The translations under genes were made by a program, and so were the position numbers. A DNA stretch of 45,606 nucleotides from an uncultured Bacteroidales bacterium (GTDB lineage Bacteria; Bacteroidota; Bacteroidia; Bacteroidales; UBA932), in NCBI GenBank assembly GCA_949300335.1, contig CASGDV010000108.1:1-45606 (forward strand), given 5' to 3'. This document shows, piece by piece, positions 16,914-25,629 of the stretch; position 1 is the stretch's first letter, and every line of letters starts with the position of its first letter. Under the pieces are notes generated by a model. It was not told the origin of the DNA. It saw only the letters and a list, made by a program, of their open reading frames with translations, and did no database searches.

Positions 16914-17675
16914 CTACTGGGCAATGAAACGATATACTATTTCACCGGTCTGTCTTGGAGGGGCGGATGGAGATGCAGAGAATCTCGAAAGTCTGGCTGC
17001 ACGCACCGCGAAATTCCGGAGGCATTGATCGGCAGAAGAAATGTCATCGACGACTTTCGCGTTTATGACTCTTCCTGAATTGTCTACCGTAATGAGTACG
17101 GTTACGTCACCTCCGCCATAGCATCTGTATGCCGGAATCTTGAGTAGGCTGGCTTTCCTGCCGTCAAGACTGTATGAAACTACTGACGGTCCGCTGTATT
17201 CCTTTGCTTCCTTATGCTGTTTTTTTTCGGTTTTCCCGAGATCGACGGTTTCTTCTCTCATGTCTTCTTCCTGAATGCCGTCTTTAAGTTCTCTGGATAA
17301 CCTTTCCGCATCTTTGTAAAGCTGTTCGGCGTCAGTTCCCCTGTCGTCTTTCAGATTGGCGTTTACAGCTATATTTCTTATTTCATTTCTGTTTGCCGGT
17401 GTTCCGGCTGCTTTTATAAGGTCATCGAGGCGTTTGCTTATTTCTTCCTTGAATTCCTCTTCTTCCAATTGTCTTTCCTTTTCCTCTTGTTTTGAAAAAT
17501 CAAGGACAAATGTATTTTCCGGAATGACAACTGCCCCTATCTGGGAAACAAGCAAGACAATAATCACCGTGATATGCAGTATCACAGTGAAATATAATCC
17601 GGCTTTTTCCTCACTGTGCATCCTTCCAGACAAAGAGGAACAGACAGCCTTAATTATTTTCCAGAGCTTTTTCAA
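16914..17675 (-). CDS. TonB-like energy-transducer family protein
   Basis: A 253-residue protein with one membrane helix (about 26-52), a long charged coiled-coil-like stretch of Glu/Lys/Arg (about 58-160), and a C-terminal domain with the TonB layout: GGDVTVLITVDNSGRVINAKV, then SSADQCLRNFAVRAARLSRF. It lacks the proline-rich spacer of classical TonB. The role is probably to couple an ExbB/ExbD motor to outer-membrane or periplasmic partners. The first possible start overlaps udk by 26 bp; ATG 17621 (Met19) would remove the overlap while keeping the helix. Function is inferred from the domain shape. Confidence 0.7.
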   Translation of the reverse strand: MKKLWKIIKAVCSSLSGRMHSEEKAGLYFTVILHITVIIVLLVSQIGAVVIPENTFVLDFSKQEEKERQLEEEEFKEEISKRLDDLIKAAGTPANRNEIRNIAVNANLKDDRGTDAEQLYKDAERLSRELKDGIQEEDMREETVDLGKTEKKQHKEAKEYSGPSVVSYSLDGRKASLLKIPAYRCYGGGDVTVLITVDNSGRVINAKVVDDISSADQCLRNFAVRAARLSRFSASPSAPPRQTGEIVYRFIAQ

Positions 17676-18264
17676 TTGTCGTGGCTATTATGTCAATGGC
17701 AACCTTGTTGTGTCCTCCCTGTGGAATGATGATGTCAGCGTATCTTTTGCTTGGTTCTATAAACTGAAGATACATAGGCTTCACTGTTTTCGTATATCTT
17801 TCGATTACTGTTTCCACGGTCTTCCCTCTTTCAATTATGTCCCTTGCCATGACACGCATGAGCCTGTCATCATCATCGGCATCCACAAATATCTTGATGT
17901 CCATCTGTTCCCGCAATTTCTTGCATGTGAAAATGAGTATGCCTTCGATTATGATGACGTCGGCAGGATCTACAGTGATTGTTTCTGTTTTCGATCTGGA
18001 GCATGTGATATAGGAATAGACGGGCTGTTCGATACTCTTGCCGTTCCGGAGCATGTTAAGATGTTTATTCAACAATTCGAAATCTATAGAATCCGGATGG
18101 TCGAAGTTCATGTATTTTTTTTCCAGTTCAGAAAGATGGCTCGAATCCTTGTAATATGAGTCCTGTGGTATTACAACTACCTTTTCTTTCAGGTTTTCGG
18201 TAATTGCCTTTACAACTGTTGTCTTTCCGGAGCCTGAGCCTCCCGCTATTCCGATGATCAGCAT
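17650..18264 (-). CDS. udk: Uridine kinase
   Basis: A 204-residue P-loop kinase that phosphorylates uridine and cytidine to UMP and CMP for pyrimidine salvage. Walker A is GGSGSGKT (8-15). Udk-typical motifs follow: PQDSYYKD, NFDHPDSIDFELL, PVYSYITCSRS and VIIEGILIF, and the lid region RVMARDIIERG. Length is normal. It lies 21 bp after the asnS stop and overlaps the TonB-like gene. Confidence 0.95.
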   Translation of the reverse strand: MLIIGIAGGSGSGKTTVVKAITENLKEKVVVIPQDSYYKDSSHLSELEKKYMNFDHPDSIDFELLNKHLNMLRNGKSIEQPVYSYITCSRSKTETITVDPADVIIIEGILIFTCKKLREQMDIKIFVDADDDDRLMRVMARDIIERGKTVETVIERYTKTVKPMYLQFIEPSKRYADIIIPQGGHNKVAIDIIATTIEKALENN

Positions 18265-18285
18265 GATATTCCGATTTGGAAAAGA

Positions 18286-19680
18286 TTAGTATTCAGCGTT
18301 TTTCGGGGTTCTCGGGAATGGAATGACGTCCCTTATATTGCTCATTCCCGTAACAAAGAGAAGCAGTCTTTCGAATCCCAGACCGAAACCGCTGTGCGGA
18401 GCTGTACCGAAACGTCTGGTATCAATGTACCACTCAAGTGATTCCCTGCCCATGCCCAGTTCGTTTATCCTGTTTTCCAGTTTTTCGAGAGAAGCTTCCC
18501 TTTCAGAACCTCCGATGATTTCGCCGATTTTAGGGAAGAGGACATCCATTCCTCTGACTGTCTTGCCGTCCTCATTCTGTTTCATGTAGAATGCCTTGAT
18601 ATCTTTCGGATAGTCAGTCATTATCACCGGCTTGCCGAAATGTTTCTCAACGAGATACCTTTCATGTTCGCTTTGCAGGTCGACACCCCAGCTTACAGGA
18701 TATTCGAACTTTTCGCATGAAGCCTCAAGAATCTTAATGCCTTCCGTATACGTGAGTCTGACAAATTCCGTATTGACTACGCTCTCCAGGCGGCTGATAA
18801 GTTCCTTGTCGAACATGTCATTGAGGAATTTCAGGTCATCCATGCAGTGTTCAAGGGCATATCTTACAAGCGACTTTATGAAGTCTTCAGCCAAAACCAT
18901 GTTGTCGTTTATGTCGTAGAATGCCATTTCCGGTTCGATCATCCAGAATTCTGCAAGATGTCTCGGAGTATTCGAGTTCTCGGCACGGAAAGTCGGGCCG
19001 AATGTGTAGATTTCACCGAGTGCCATTGCTCCGAGTTCCCCTTCAAGCTGTCCGCTGACTGTAAGGCTCGTCTGTTTTCCGAAAAAGTCCTGGCTGAAAT
19101 CTATCTTGCCTTCTCCTGTCTTTGGAATATTGTTGAGATCGAGAGTTGTCACCTGGAACATTTCTCCGGCACCTTCACAGTCTGATGCCGTTATGATAGG
19201 AGTATGGAGATATACGAATCCTTTTCTGTTGAAATAGTCGTGTATTGCATATGCCATGGCATGCCTGATTCTGAGTACGGCACCGAAAGTGTTGGTTCTC
19301 GGCCTAAGATGTGCGATGCTTCTGAGGAACTCCATGGTATGTCCCTTTTTCTGCAATGGATAACTGTTGGGATCCGCCTCGCCGTAGAGTATAATCTCCT
19401 TAGCCTGAATTTCGACGCTCTGACCGCTTCCGAGCGATTCCGTCAAATTTCCGGAAACACCTATGCAGGCTCCGGTAGTTATCTTTTTAAGAAGTTCCTC
19501 ATCGAATTTAGATGAATCTACGACTATCTGGATATTATTTATAGTAGAACCATCGTTGAGTGCTATGAATGCTACATTCTTGTTACCTCTTTTTGTCCTT
19601 ACCCATCCTTTGGCAAGAACCTCCTTCCCCGGCTTGTCCTTTAGCAATTCCTTTACTTTGGTTCTATTCAATTTTTCCAT
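18286..19680 (-). CDS. asnS: Asparaginyl-tRNA synthetase
   Basis: A 464-residue class IIb synthetase that charges tRNA-Asn. The N-terminal OB-fold anticodon-binding domain (about 15-110) contains [19 protein letters not shown]. Class II motif 2 is [22 protein letters not shown] and motif 3 is [15 protein letters not shown]. AsnS rather than AspS is indicated by the [13 protein letters not shown] stretch. A one-mismatch -7 box (AATATTTG, 19713-19706) precedes it. Downstream udk follows after 21 bp. Confidence 0.96.
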   Translation of the reverse strand: MEKLNRTKVKELLKDKPGKEVLAKGWVRTKRGNKNVAFIALNDGSTINNIQIVVDSSKFDEELLKKITTGACIGVSGNLTESLGSGQSVEIQAKEIILYGEADPNSYPLQKKGHTMEFLRSIAHLRPRTNTFGAVLRIRHAMAYAIHDYFNRKGFVYLHTPIITASDCEGAGEMFQVTTLDLNNIPKTGEGKIDFSQDFFGKQTSLTVSGQLEGELGAMALGEIYTFGPTFRAENSNTPRHLAEFWMIEPEMAFYDINDNMVLAEDFIKSLVRYALEHCMDDLKFLNDMFDKELISRLESVVNTEFVRLTYTEGIKILEASCEKFEYPVSWGVDLQSEHERYLVEKHFGKPVIMTDYPKDIKAFYMKQNEDGKTVRGMDVLFPKIGEIIGGSEREASLEKLENRINELGMGRESLEWYIDTRRFGTAPHSGFGLGFERLLLFVTGMSNIRDVIPFPRTPKNAEY

Positions 19681-19724
19681 TTCACAAATTTTTTTACAAA
19701 CTCTGCAAATATTGCTTTTTTTGT

Positions 19725-20912
19725 CTATTTACACAGTATTTTGTCCTTTAAATCAGTGTTCTCCTGACGTCCCGCAAACTTTTCGGCTCCTGCTCCGATG
19801 GCATATACGGGAACGTGGCCTCCAGTGTGCGATCCTGTTGTCCACCTTACTCTTGCCTTATGGTTAAGTGAATTGTTGTCGTATTCTCCGGATGGTTCAG
19901 CCTGTTCTTTTTCAAAAAGTTCCCAATCGGCGTTCCCGAGTGTTATACCTCCTGTTTCATGGTCTGCCGTTACCAGAATGAGCGTCTCATCCGGGTGCTG
20001 GAGATAAAAGTCGTAGGCTACGGCAATAGCTTTGTCGAATTTCATTATATCCTTAACCGTTTCCATGGTGCTGTTTGCATGAGCAGCCCAGTCGATTTCC
20101 CCTCCTTCGCACATTATGAAGAATCTGTTTTCGGTTCCAAGATTCTTTATGCAATATTCCAGCATAGTGGACAGTTCGATATCTTTTGCCTGGCCGTCCT
20201 GTTCGAGAGAATAGTTTTTTGCATTCCCTTCCTTGCCGCTCGGCTGGCAGAAGACTATCTTGTCTTTACCGATGTTCTCTGCAAGTTCCTGCTCTGAAAA
20301 GCATACCGTGTATCCGTTTTCTGCAATCTTGTCGGGAATTGACTCGTTTTTACCGTCAGAACCGAAATAGTCCAGAAATCCTGCTCCTGCAAAAAAGTTG
20401 AAACCTGATTTGTAGATTTCTTCCCCTATGCTGTAATAACCGTTTCTGCTTTCGTTATGTGCATAGAATGCGGCTGGTGTCGCATGGTTTATCGGAACGG
20501 AAGTGATTATTCCGACTTTGTAGCCCTTTTCCTGAAGTTCATAAGCTACACTTTTCAATGTGTCTCCTTCTGCATTCAGTCCTATCGTCCCGTTGTTTGT
20601 CTTTTCACCGCAGGCTATTGCCGTACCGGCTGCGGCAGAACAGGTTACCCTTGAGTTGGCTGAATATGTACAGCATGTACCGTATACAGGAAACTGAGTG
20701 AATGTAAGGGCTTCGCCTCCAAGTTTGCCTTCTTTGTAGGAGAGGTATGATTCCGCTGCGGCGACATGTGTCTGTCCCATTCCGTCTCCGATGAATAGAA
20801 ATACATATTTCGGAGTCTTTTCCTCCTGTGAGCATCCAGTTGTGAAAGTCAGTGCAAGAACTGATGCCGTGATGATTGCTGCAATCCGTGCAGCTCTGAT
20901 AATATTGTACAT
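19725..20912 (-). CDS. Alkaline phosphatase, probable lipoprotein
   Basis: A 395-residue phosphatase of the alkaline phosphatase superfamily, probably releasing phosphate from esters in the periplasm or on the outer membrane. The signal peptide ends TTGCS, so Cys27 may carry lipid. Metal-binding motifs are FIGDGMG (Asp43), [12 protein letters not shown] and VTADHETGG. The nucleophile Ser92 is in [10 protein letters not shown]. The residue before it is Cys91, where E. coli PhoA has Asp101. About 40 residues shorter than E. coli PhoA. It stands alone, with -7 box TAAATTTG 23 bp ahead of the ATG. Confidence 0.88.
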   Translation of the reverse strand: MYNIIRAARIAAIITASVLALTFTTGCSQEEKTPKYVFLFIGDGMGQTHVAAAESYLSYKEGKLGGEALTFTQFPVYGTCCTYSANSRVTCSAAAGTAIACGEKTNNGTIGLNAEGDTLKSVAYELQEKGYKVGIITSVPINHATPAAFYAHNESRNGYYSIGEEIYKSGFNFFAGAGFLDYFGSDGKNESIPDKIAENGYTVCFSEQELAENIGKDKIVFCQPSGKEGNAKNYSLEQDGQAKDIELSTMLEYCIKNLGTENRFFIMCEGGEIDWAAHANSTMETVKDIMKFDKAIAVAYDFYLQHPDETLILVTADHETGGITLGNADWELFEKEQAEPSGEYDNNSLNHKARVRWTTGSHTGGHVPVYAIGAGAEKFAGRQENTDLKDKILCK

Positions 20913-20934
20913 TGTCCGGTTGTTTTATATCCTG

Positions 20935-20942
20935 CAAATTTA
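20935..20942 (-). promoter_or_regulatory. -7 element of the alkaline phosphatase gene (TAAATTTG)
   Basis: Reverse-strand TAAATTTGC matches TAnnTTTG, 23 bp before the ATG at 20912. No TTG at the expected spacing. Confidence 0.5.
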
Positions 20943-21206
20943 TAAAATATGTAAATAAAGTGTATTGTCAGCGACTTCAAAATTTTGTCAAAGGACCTAT
21001 ATCCCTCTACTCCGCTTCTCCTTTTCCCATCATAATTATCATTCTATTTTCCCGGTAGACCTGGCCGAATCTGAAAAGTCCTGCCCGATACTCCCGGATG
21101 TGAGTGACTGTGTCAATGCAAAGCGATGTTTAGTGATGCTAATGCTTCGAAAGTGAGCTTGGCTATATTTAGGGCTGATGGCATGTAATAGGAGCTCTTA
21201 ATACGA
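20943..21206. other. Intergenic region without visible gene
   Basis: About 260 bp between the alkaline phosphatase promoter and the hairpin behind exbD. I see no coding features, tRNA or repeat here. The only short motif is the palindrome CAAAATTTTG near 20979. Sequence composition is like that of neighbouring spacers. Confidence 0.5.
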
Positions 21207-21241
21207 TGAAGGCGGCTCAAAGCAATTTGAAGCCGCCTTCA
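21207..21241 (-). terminator. Hairpin terminator of the exbB-exbD operon
   Basis: TGAAGGCGGCT (21207-21217) and AGCCGCCTTCA (21231-21241) form an 11-bp perfect stem that continues with CAAA/TTTG, about 19 bp after the exbD stop. There is no strong T run, so termination is likely but unproven. Confidence 0.6.
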
Positions 21242-21259
21242 TTCGCTGGCGCAATTATG

Positions 21260-21727
21260 TTATTTCTCCGTTTTTCTTGCAGAGTACATAATTTTCAGAG
21301 CAGAACATCTTCTGAGTTCCTGCTTGACGTCAGTAACTATACCCATTCTGACATCTTTGTCAGCCTTGATGGATACTGTCATGAACTGTCTGTCAGCCTC
21401 ACTCATGGCGTCGCGTTCTGCCGCGATGAAGTCTCTGATATCGTCAACTGTCTTGAAAGAATCATTGAGCTGAATGCTCGCATCAGTACCGTACTGTGCC
21501 TGAAGATGTGCTACAGGTGTTCCGATATTGATATATGACGCAAGGTCTTTCCTTTCAAGTTTTGCGACTTCGGTAGCTTCAGGCAGCCTCACGACAACCT
21601 TGTTCTCTGTCTCACGCATACTGGTAGTTACCATGAAGAAGAACAGAAGCATAAATACAATGTCCGGTAGTGACGATGTACTTATACCCGGCATCTCCTT
21701 CTTGTTGTCTGAACCGAATTTAGCCAT
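21260..21727 (-). CDS. ExbD/TolR family biopolymer transport protein (second copy)
   Basis: A 155-residue protein with the ExbD layout: short cytoplasmic start, one membrane helix carrying the proton-path Asp (SSLPDIVFMLLFFFMVTTSM, Asp22), then a periplasmic domain of about 115 residues. The helix sequence PDIVFMLLFFFMVTT is the form common in Bacteroidota. It works with ExbB and a TonB-type protein to use the proton gradient for outer-membrane transport. It is last in the exbB/4-TM/exbD/exbD operon, 12 bp after the first exbD. Confidence 0.9.
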   Translation of the reverse strand: MAKFGSDNKKEMPGISTSSLPDIVFMLLFFFMVTTSMRETENKVVVRLPEATEVAKLERKDLASYINIGTPVAHLQAQYGTDASIQLNDSFKTVDDIRDFIAAERDAMSEADRQFMTVSIKADKDVRMGIVTDVKQELRRCSALKIMYSARKTEK

Positions 21728-21739
21728 TTTTTTCCCTCC

Positions 21740-22315
21740 TTATTTTTTTCCTACATCCTTAGGTTCTGCCTCAGAAATGTTCTGAGGGATAGCTTTCCTC
21801 ACAATTTCCTGCTTGTCATCGTCCAGTTTTATGTATGGCTTGCCGAACTGGGTATATGAGAAGTCATCACGGAGTTCGTTGATTGCCTTTACCAATTCAT
21901 TCTGTACGGATATGTATGCCTGATAACTTGTTCCACGGTCGTTCTGAAGTGAAATCACGCCTTCAGACACAGCATATGTCCCGAAACCTTCGATATCAAT
22001 CTCTTTCTTGTTGGGAAGGTTAGGGTCGTTATAAGGGTTTGTAAGGAATTCCTTTATCTTGTCTTTAAGTTGGCTAACGTCTATTGGCTCATTACCAGCC
22101 ATCAATCTGTCAGCAGAATTAATCTTGACGACGATTATGTTTCTGCGGTTGACAATCTGATTCTCCAACTTCTGGTTGGGATCAGGCATAGGCGGAAGCC
22201 TTCTCTGCAGACCTGAATCCTGATCCATTGTCGTCGTCATCAGGAAGTAGCAGAGCAGAAGGAATGCTATATCCGCCGTTGAGCTTGAATTTATTTCTGG
22301 TGTTTTCTTAGCCAT
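21740..22315 (-). CDS. ExbD/TolR family biopolymer transport protein (first copy)
   Basis: A 191-residue ExbD-type protein. The membrane helix is STADIAFLLLCYFLMTTTM with the conserved Asp15. It is followed by a longer periplasmic region than usual, including DQDSGLQRRLPPMPDPNQ and a DIEGFGTYAVSEGVISLQNDRG stretch rich in polar residues. It differs clearly from its neighbour, so the pair probably forms a heterodimer in the motor. It lies 10 bp after the 4-TM gene. Confidence 0.88.
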   Translation of the reverse strand: MAKKTPEINSSSTADIAFLLLCYFLMTTTMDQDSGLQRRLPPMPDPNQKLENQIVNRRNIIVVKINSADRLMAGNEPIDVSQLKDKIKEFLTNPYNDPNLPNKKEIDIEGFGTYAVSEGVISLQNDRGTSYQAYISVQNELVKAINELRDDFSYTQFGKPYIKLDDDKQEIVRKAIPQNISEAEPKDVGKK

Positions 22316-22325
22316 AGTCTGTCAG

Positions 22326-22763
22326 TTATTTGCTACGAGCTGCATTTACTACTACACCGATGATGATTGCTATTATTGACAATCCGCAAGCGAAGTATGT
22401 AAGATTCAGAATCGTATCTGTGAGTTTAAGGGTTGTGTCAGTCGGCGGGTTGTTGCTTACCAAACCGATGGCAGGTGAACCCGGAGCCAGAAGGTATGCG
22501 ATACCTACGATTACTATGGCTGCTACAATGCCAAGACCGAGCTTGAGAAGGCTCTTCGGATTGTTGATGGCACTGATGATGATGCCGATGACGACGATTG
22601 AAACGACGCCGATGGCAACCATAGCATAGGCCCAATAGAGCATCGTATCAACGGCAACGGCATTACCAGCCTCGAACCCCTTGATGAAGAAGCCCCATAC
22701 GCTGACAATAACGCTGACGAGCAGCAATGCCCATGATATATATTTTATAATTTTAGCGTACAT
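22326..22763 (-). CDS. Small four-helix membrane protein of the ExbB/D operon
   Basis: A 145-residue, very hydrophobic protein with four probable membrane helices (about 8-27, 39-65, 75-95, 117-142) and a short polar loop (NNPPTDTTLKL) between the last two. I do not recognise a named domain. It lies 7 bp after exbB and 10 bp before the first exbD, a position that such small proteins often occupy in Bacteroidota. A role as motor accessory is likely by context only. Confidence 0.7.
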   Translation of the reverse strand: MYAKIIKYISWALLLVSVIVSVWGFFIKGFEAGNAVAVDTMLYWAYAMVAIGVVSIVVIGIIISAINNPKSLLKLGLGIVAAIVIVGIAYLLAPGSPAIGLVSNNPPTDTTLKLTDTILNLTYFACGLSIIAIIIGVVVNAARSK

Positions 22764-22770
22764 GTTTCAA

Positions 22771-23565
22771 TTATTTATTCTGATATTTTACCAAAATATC
22801 CACCAATGAGATTGAAGCGTCTTCCATGTCGATGGTAAGAGCGTCAATTCTTGAAAGGATGTAGTTGTAGAAGAGCTGAAGGATGATAGCAACGATCAAA
22901 CCACCGACAGTAGTGATCAAAGCGACCTTCATACCACCTGCTACGACGTTTGGAGAAATATCACCTGCAACAACGATTGCATCGAATGCCTGGATCATAC
23001 CGATAACCGTTCCCAAGAATCCGAGTGAAGGAGCAATTGCGATGAAGAGGCTGATCCATGAAAGACCGTTTTCCATCTGGCTCATCTGGACTGAACCGTA
23101 TGAAACAACTGTCTTCTCTACCACTTCTATGCCCTGATCCATGCGGAGGAATCCCTGATAGAATATGCTGGCAACCGGACCGCGGGTGTTGCGGCATACA
23201 TCTTTGGCTGCTTCAACGCCACCTTCTGCAAGAGCTTTTTCAATCTGTGCAAGAAGCTTCTTGGTGTTGGTCTTTGAGAAACCGAGATAAAGGACTCTTT
23301 CGATTGCGATTGCAAGACCGAGGATAAGACAGATGATAATGAGAGACATGAAGCCTGCACCACCTTCGATGAACTTTGTCTTGAGCTGCTGGTGGAGAGG
23401 AATCTCTTCAGCGCCAGCTGTCAGATCGCTGAAATTCTGAGCTGCTGCAGGGGCTGCAGCCTCTGTTGCAGTAGTTTCTTCAGCAGACTGATCCTGAGCT
23501 GCTGCGTATTGTGCAGTGAAGGCCATGATGCCTGCAACTGCCAAAAACATGAAAACTTTTTTCAT
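22771..23565 (-). CDS. MotA/TolQ/ExbB proton channel family protein
   Basis: A 264-residue ExbB-type channel subunit. Unusually it carries a cleavable signal-like segment (MKKVFMFLAVAGIMAFTAQYAAAQ) and an Ala/Glu-rich linker before the first channel helix (about 73-95, AGFMSLIIICLILGLAIAIERVL). The conserved core is ISLFIAIAPSLGFLGTVIGMIQAFDAI with the downstream MKVALITTVGGLIVAIILQLFYNYI. Bacteroidota ExbB proteins often have this N-terminal addition. First gene of the four-gene motor operon. Confidence 0.92.
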   Translation of the reverse strand: MKKVFMFLAVAGIMAFTAQYAAAQDQSAEETTATEAAAPAAAQNFSDLTAGAEEIPLHQQLKTKFIEGGAGFMSLIIICLILGLAIAIERVLYLGFSKTNTKKLLAQIEKALAEGGVEAAKDVCRNTRGPVASIFYQGFLRMDQGIEVVEKTVVSYGSVQMSQMENGLSWISLFIAIAPSLGFLGTVIGMIQAFDAIVVAGDISPNVVAGGMKVALITTVGGLIVAIILQLFYNYILSRIDALTIDMEDASISLVDILVKYQNK

Positions 23566-23644
23566 AATTGTTTTTGTGTGTTTAATTAATAATGTATGAA
23601 ATTGTTGTTTTGTTTATCTTAATATTCTAAATCTCACTCCATTA

Positions 23645-23659
23645 TAGGGTATAACCCTA
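23645..23659. other. Short perfect hairpin TAGGGT-ATA-ACCCTA
   Basis: A 6-bp perfect inverted repeat with a 3-base loop in the 139-bp spacer between ansA and exbB. It could be an operator or a weak terminator of ansA. No T run follows on either strand. Confidence 0.35.
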
Positions 23660-23704
23660 GTTAAATCCGGTGCAATTTAGCAATTAATTTTCATATGGCA
23701 ATAA

Positions 23705-24760
23705 TTATTTTGATATTTCTCCTCTCAGATTTTTTTCCATAAGCGATTCGATTTCTTTCTTGGAAAGCTTCTTTCCCATCAGATAGAATAATTTCGCCAA
23801 TGCGCTTTCCGTAGTGCTGTCGTATCCGCTGATTACGCCTATTTTCTTTAAACTTAGTCCGTTGGCATATATATCCATATTTACGGAACCGGCAATGCAC
23901 TGGGTGACGTTCAACAGTATTTTCCCATTCCCGGAGGCTTCTTTTATCAGTGACAGGAACCATTCTTTGGAAGGTGCATTTCCCGAACCGTAGGTTTCGA
24001 TGATAACGGCTTTCGTCGATTCTCCGCACAATATGTCACGGGCTACCTGGGGCGTGATTCCCGGATGAAGTTTCAAAATGGATACGCGAGTGTCGAGTTC
24101 CGTATGGAAAACGGGCTTCCTGTTCCAGTCTTCCGGATATATTATGAGGTTCTCATTGTACTTTATCGAGATTCCGGCTTCTGCCAATGGAACCATGTTG
24201 GCGGATCTGAATGCCCTGAAATTGTCGGAATTTATCTTTGAAGTTCTGTTTCCGCGCATTAGTACGTTGTCGAAGCAGATGCAGACTTCAGGAACAACCG
24301 CGTTGCCGTTCTTGTCCTTCGCAGCTGCGATTTCGACGGCTGAAATCAGGTTTTCCCTTCCGTCGGTCCTCGGAACACCTATCGGAAGCTGGCTCCCGGT
24401 CAGAATCACCGGTTTGGTCAGTCCCTCGATCATGAAACTGAGGGCGGAAGCCGTGTAGGACATGGTGTCGGTGCCATGAAGTATCACAAAACCGTCATAA
24501 TCGTCATATCTTTCTTCTATGAGGTTAGTGAGAGCCTGCCACATAGAAGGTTCCACGTCGGATGAATCTATAATCGGCTCGAATGTGTAGGAGTCGATCC
24601 TGTATGCGAATTTTCCGAGTTCAGGCACTTCGTCCAGAATCTGGCTGAAGTTGAACGGTCTGAGAGTCATGTCAACGGGATCTTCCTTCATTCCGATGGT
24701 TCCTCCGGTATAAATCAGGAGGATTGATGATTTCACTCTTTCGGTAGTGTATTTTCTCAT
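23705..24760 (-). CDS. ansA: Type I L-asparaginase
   Basis: A 351-residue cytoplasmic-type asparaginase that hydrolyses asparagine to aspartate and ammonia. The first catalytic Thr is in YTGGTIGM (17-24), the second in HGTDTM (95-100) with Asp98, and the TGSQLP segment is followed by RTDGRENLISA. No signal peptide, so it is the AnsA rather than AnsB form. The ATG overlaps the last 4 bp of the tatD-type gene (ATGA), implying coupled translation. Confidence 0.93.
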   Translation of the reverse strand: MRKYTTERVKSSILLIYTGGTIGMKEDPVDMTLRPFNFSQILDEVPELGKFAYRIDSYTFEPIIDSSDVEPSMWQALTNLIEERYDDYDGFVILHGTDTMSYTASALSFMIEGLTKPVILTGSQLPIGVPRTDGRENLISAVEIAAAKDKNGNAVVPEVCICFDNVLMRGNRTSKINSDNFRAFRSANMVPLAEAGISIKYNENLIIYPEDWNRKPVFHTELDTRVSILKLHPGITPQVARDILCGESTKAVIIETYGSGNAPSKEWFLSLIKEASGNGKILLNVTQCIAGSVNMDIYANGLSLKKIGVISGYDSTTESALAKLFYLMGKKLSKKEIESLMEKNLRGEISK

Positions 24761-25539
24761 ATTCCGAACAATTCTTTTGCATTTGATGTTGTGATTCCGG
24801 CAATCTGTTCAATGTCGGTTCCCTTAAGTTCAGCCAGTTTCCCCGCAATGAATGGAATGTAGCTGCTTTCATTCCTTTTCCCTCTGTATGGGACCGGGGT
24901 GAGGTACGGGGAATCTGTTTCCAGGATAATTCTTTCAGTCGGAATCCGTTTGACGGTTTCTGCAATGGATGCATTCTTGTAAGTGAGAACTCCGCCGATA
25001 CCGATGAACCAGTCTCCCAGACGTTCGAGTTCCCGGAACGTTTCGTAACTGCCGCTGAATGCATGGAAAACCCCTTTCAGTTCCTTGCTTCCGAATTTTT
25101 TTAGCAGTCCGAGTATCTGTCCGGTGGCTTCACGGGAGTGGATGATAACGGGCAGCTGCATGTCACAGGCCATGCCAAGCTGATACCACAGGGCTTCCTT
25201 TTGCTCTTCCTCGAACTCCCTGCTCCAGTAAAGATCCATGCCGGTTTCGCCTATCGCATAGATTTTTTTTCCGGAATACCCGAGCATACCGCCGATTCCC
25301 TTTTTCCAGTTCCGGTCTACAGAGGTCGGGTGCAGCCCGAGACACGGGAACAGGGATTCCCTGTGTCTGTCTGCAAGTCCGAACATCATATCTCTCGATT
25401 TGGAATCAATATCCGGAAGAATCATTTCATGTACTCCGGCAGCGGTTGCACGCCCGACGGCCGCATCCATTTCGGCAAATCCGGCTTCACAGGTGAATGC
25501 CTCATCATACAGGTGCGTATGTGTATCTATGAAATGCAT
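24757..25539 (-). CDS. TatD family metal-dependent hydrolase
   Basis: A 260-residue TIM-barrel hydrolase. The metal-binding start is HFIDTHTHLYD and the further motifs are AIGETGMDLYW, PVIIHSREA, GVFHAFSGSYE and ILETDSPYLTP. TatD proteins act as 3'-5' DNA/RNA exonucleases or D-aminoacyl-tRNA deacylase-like enzymes; the substrate is uncertain. A longer frame reaches a TTG at 25560, but that TTG lies in the -7 box (25565-25558), so ATG 25539 is the start. It is followed by ansA with a 4-bp overlap. Confidence 0.88.
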   Translation of the reverse strand: MHFIDTHTHLYDEAFTCEAGFAEMDAAVGRATAAGVHEMILPDIDSKSRDMMFGLADRHRESLFPCLGLHPTSVDRNWKKGIGGMLGYSGKKIYAIGETGMDLYWSREFEEEQKEALWYQLGMACDMQLPVIIHSREATGQILGLLKKFGSKELKGVFHAFSGSYETFRELERLGDWFIGIGGVLTYKNASIAETVKRIPTERIILETDSPYLTPVPYRGKRNESSYIPFIAGKLAELKGTDIEQIAGITTSNAKELFGI

Positions 25540-25557
25540 ATCATTTGTTTGATTTTG

Positions 25558-25588
25558 CAAATTTATGTGCAGTTTTCGTTATTTTCAA
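25558..25588 (-). promoter_or_regulatory. Promoter of the tatD-ansA operon
   Basis: On the minus strand TTG (25588-25586), a 20-bp spacer, then TAAATTTG (25565-25558): an exact -33/-7 promoter. It starts transcription within about 12 bp of ATG 25539. Confidence 0.75.
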
Positions 25589-25629
25589 CAATAGGAGCAT
25601 TTATTTCGGAAATCATTTCCAGGCGGGTT

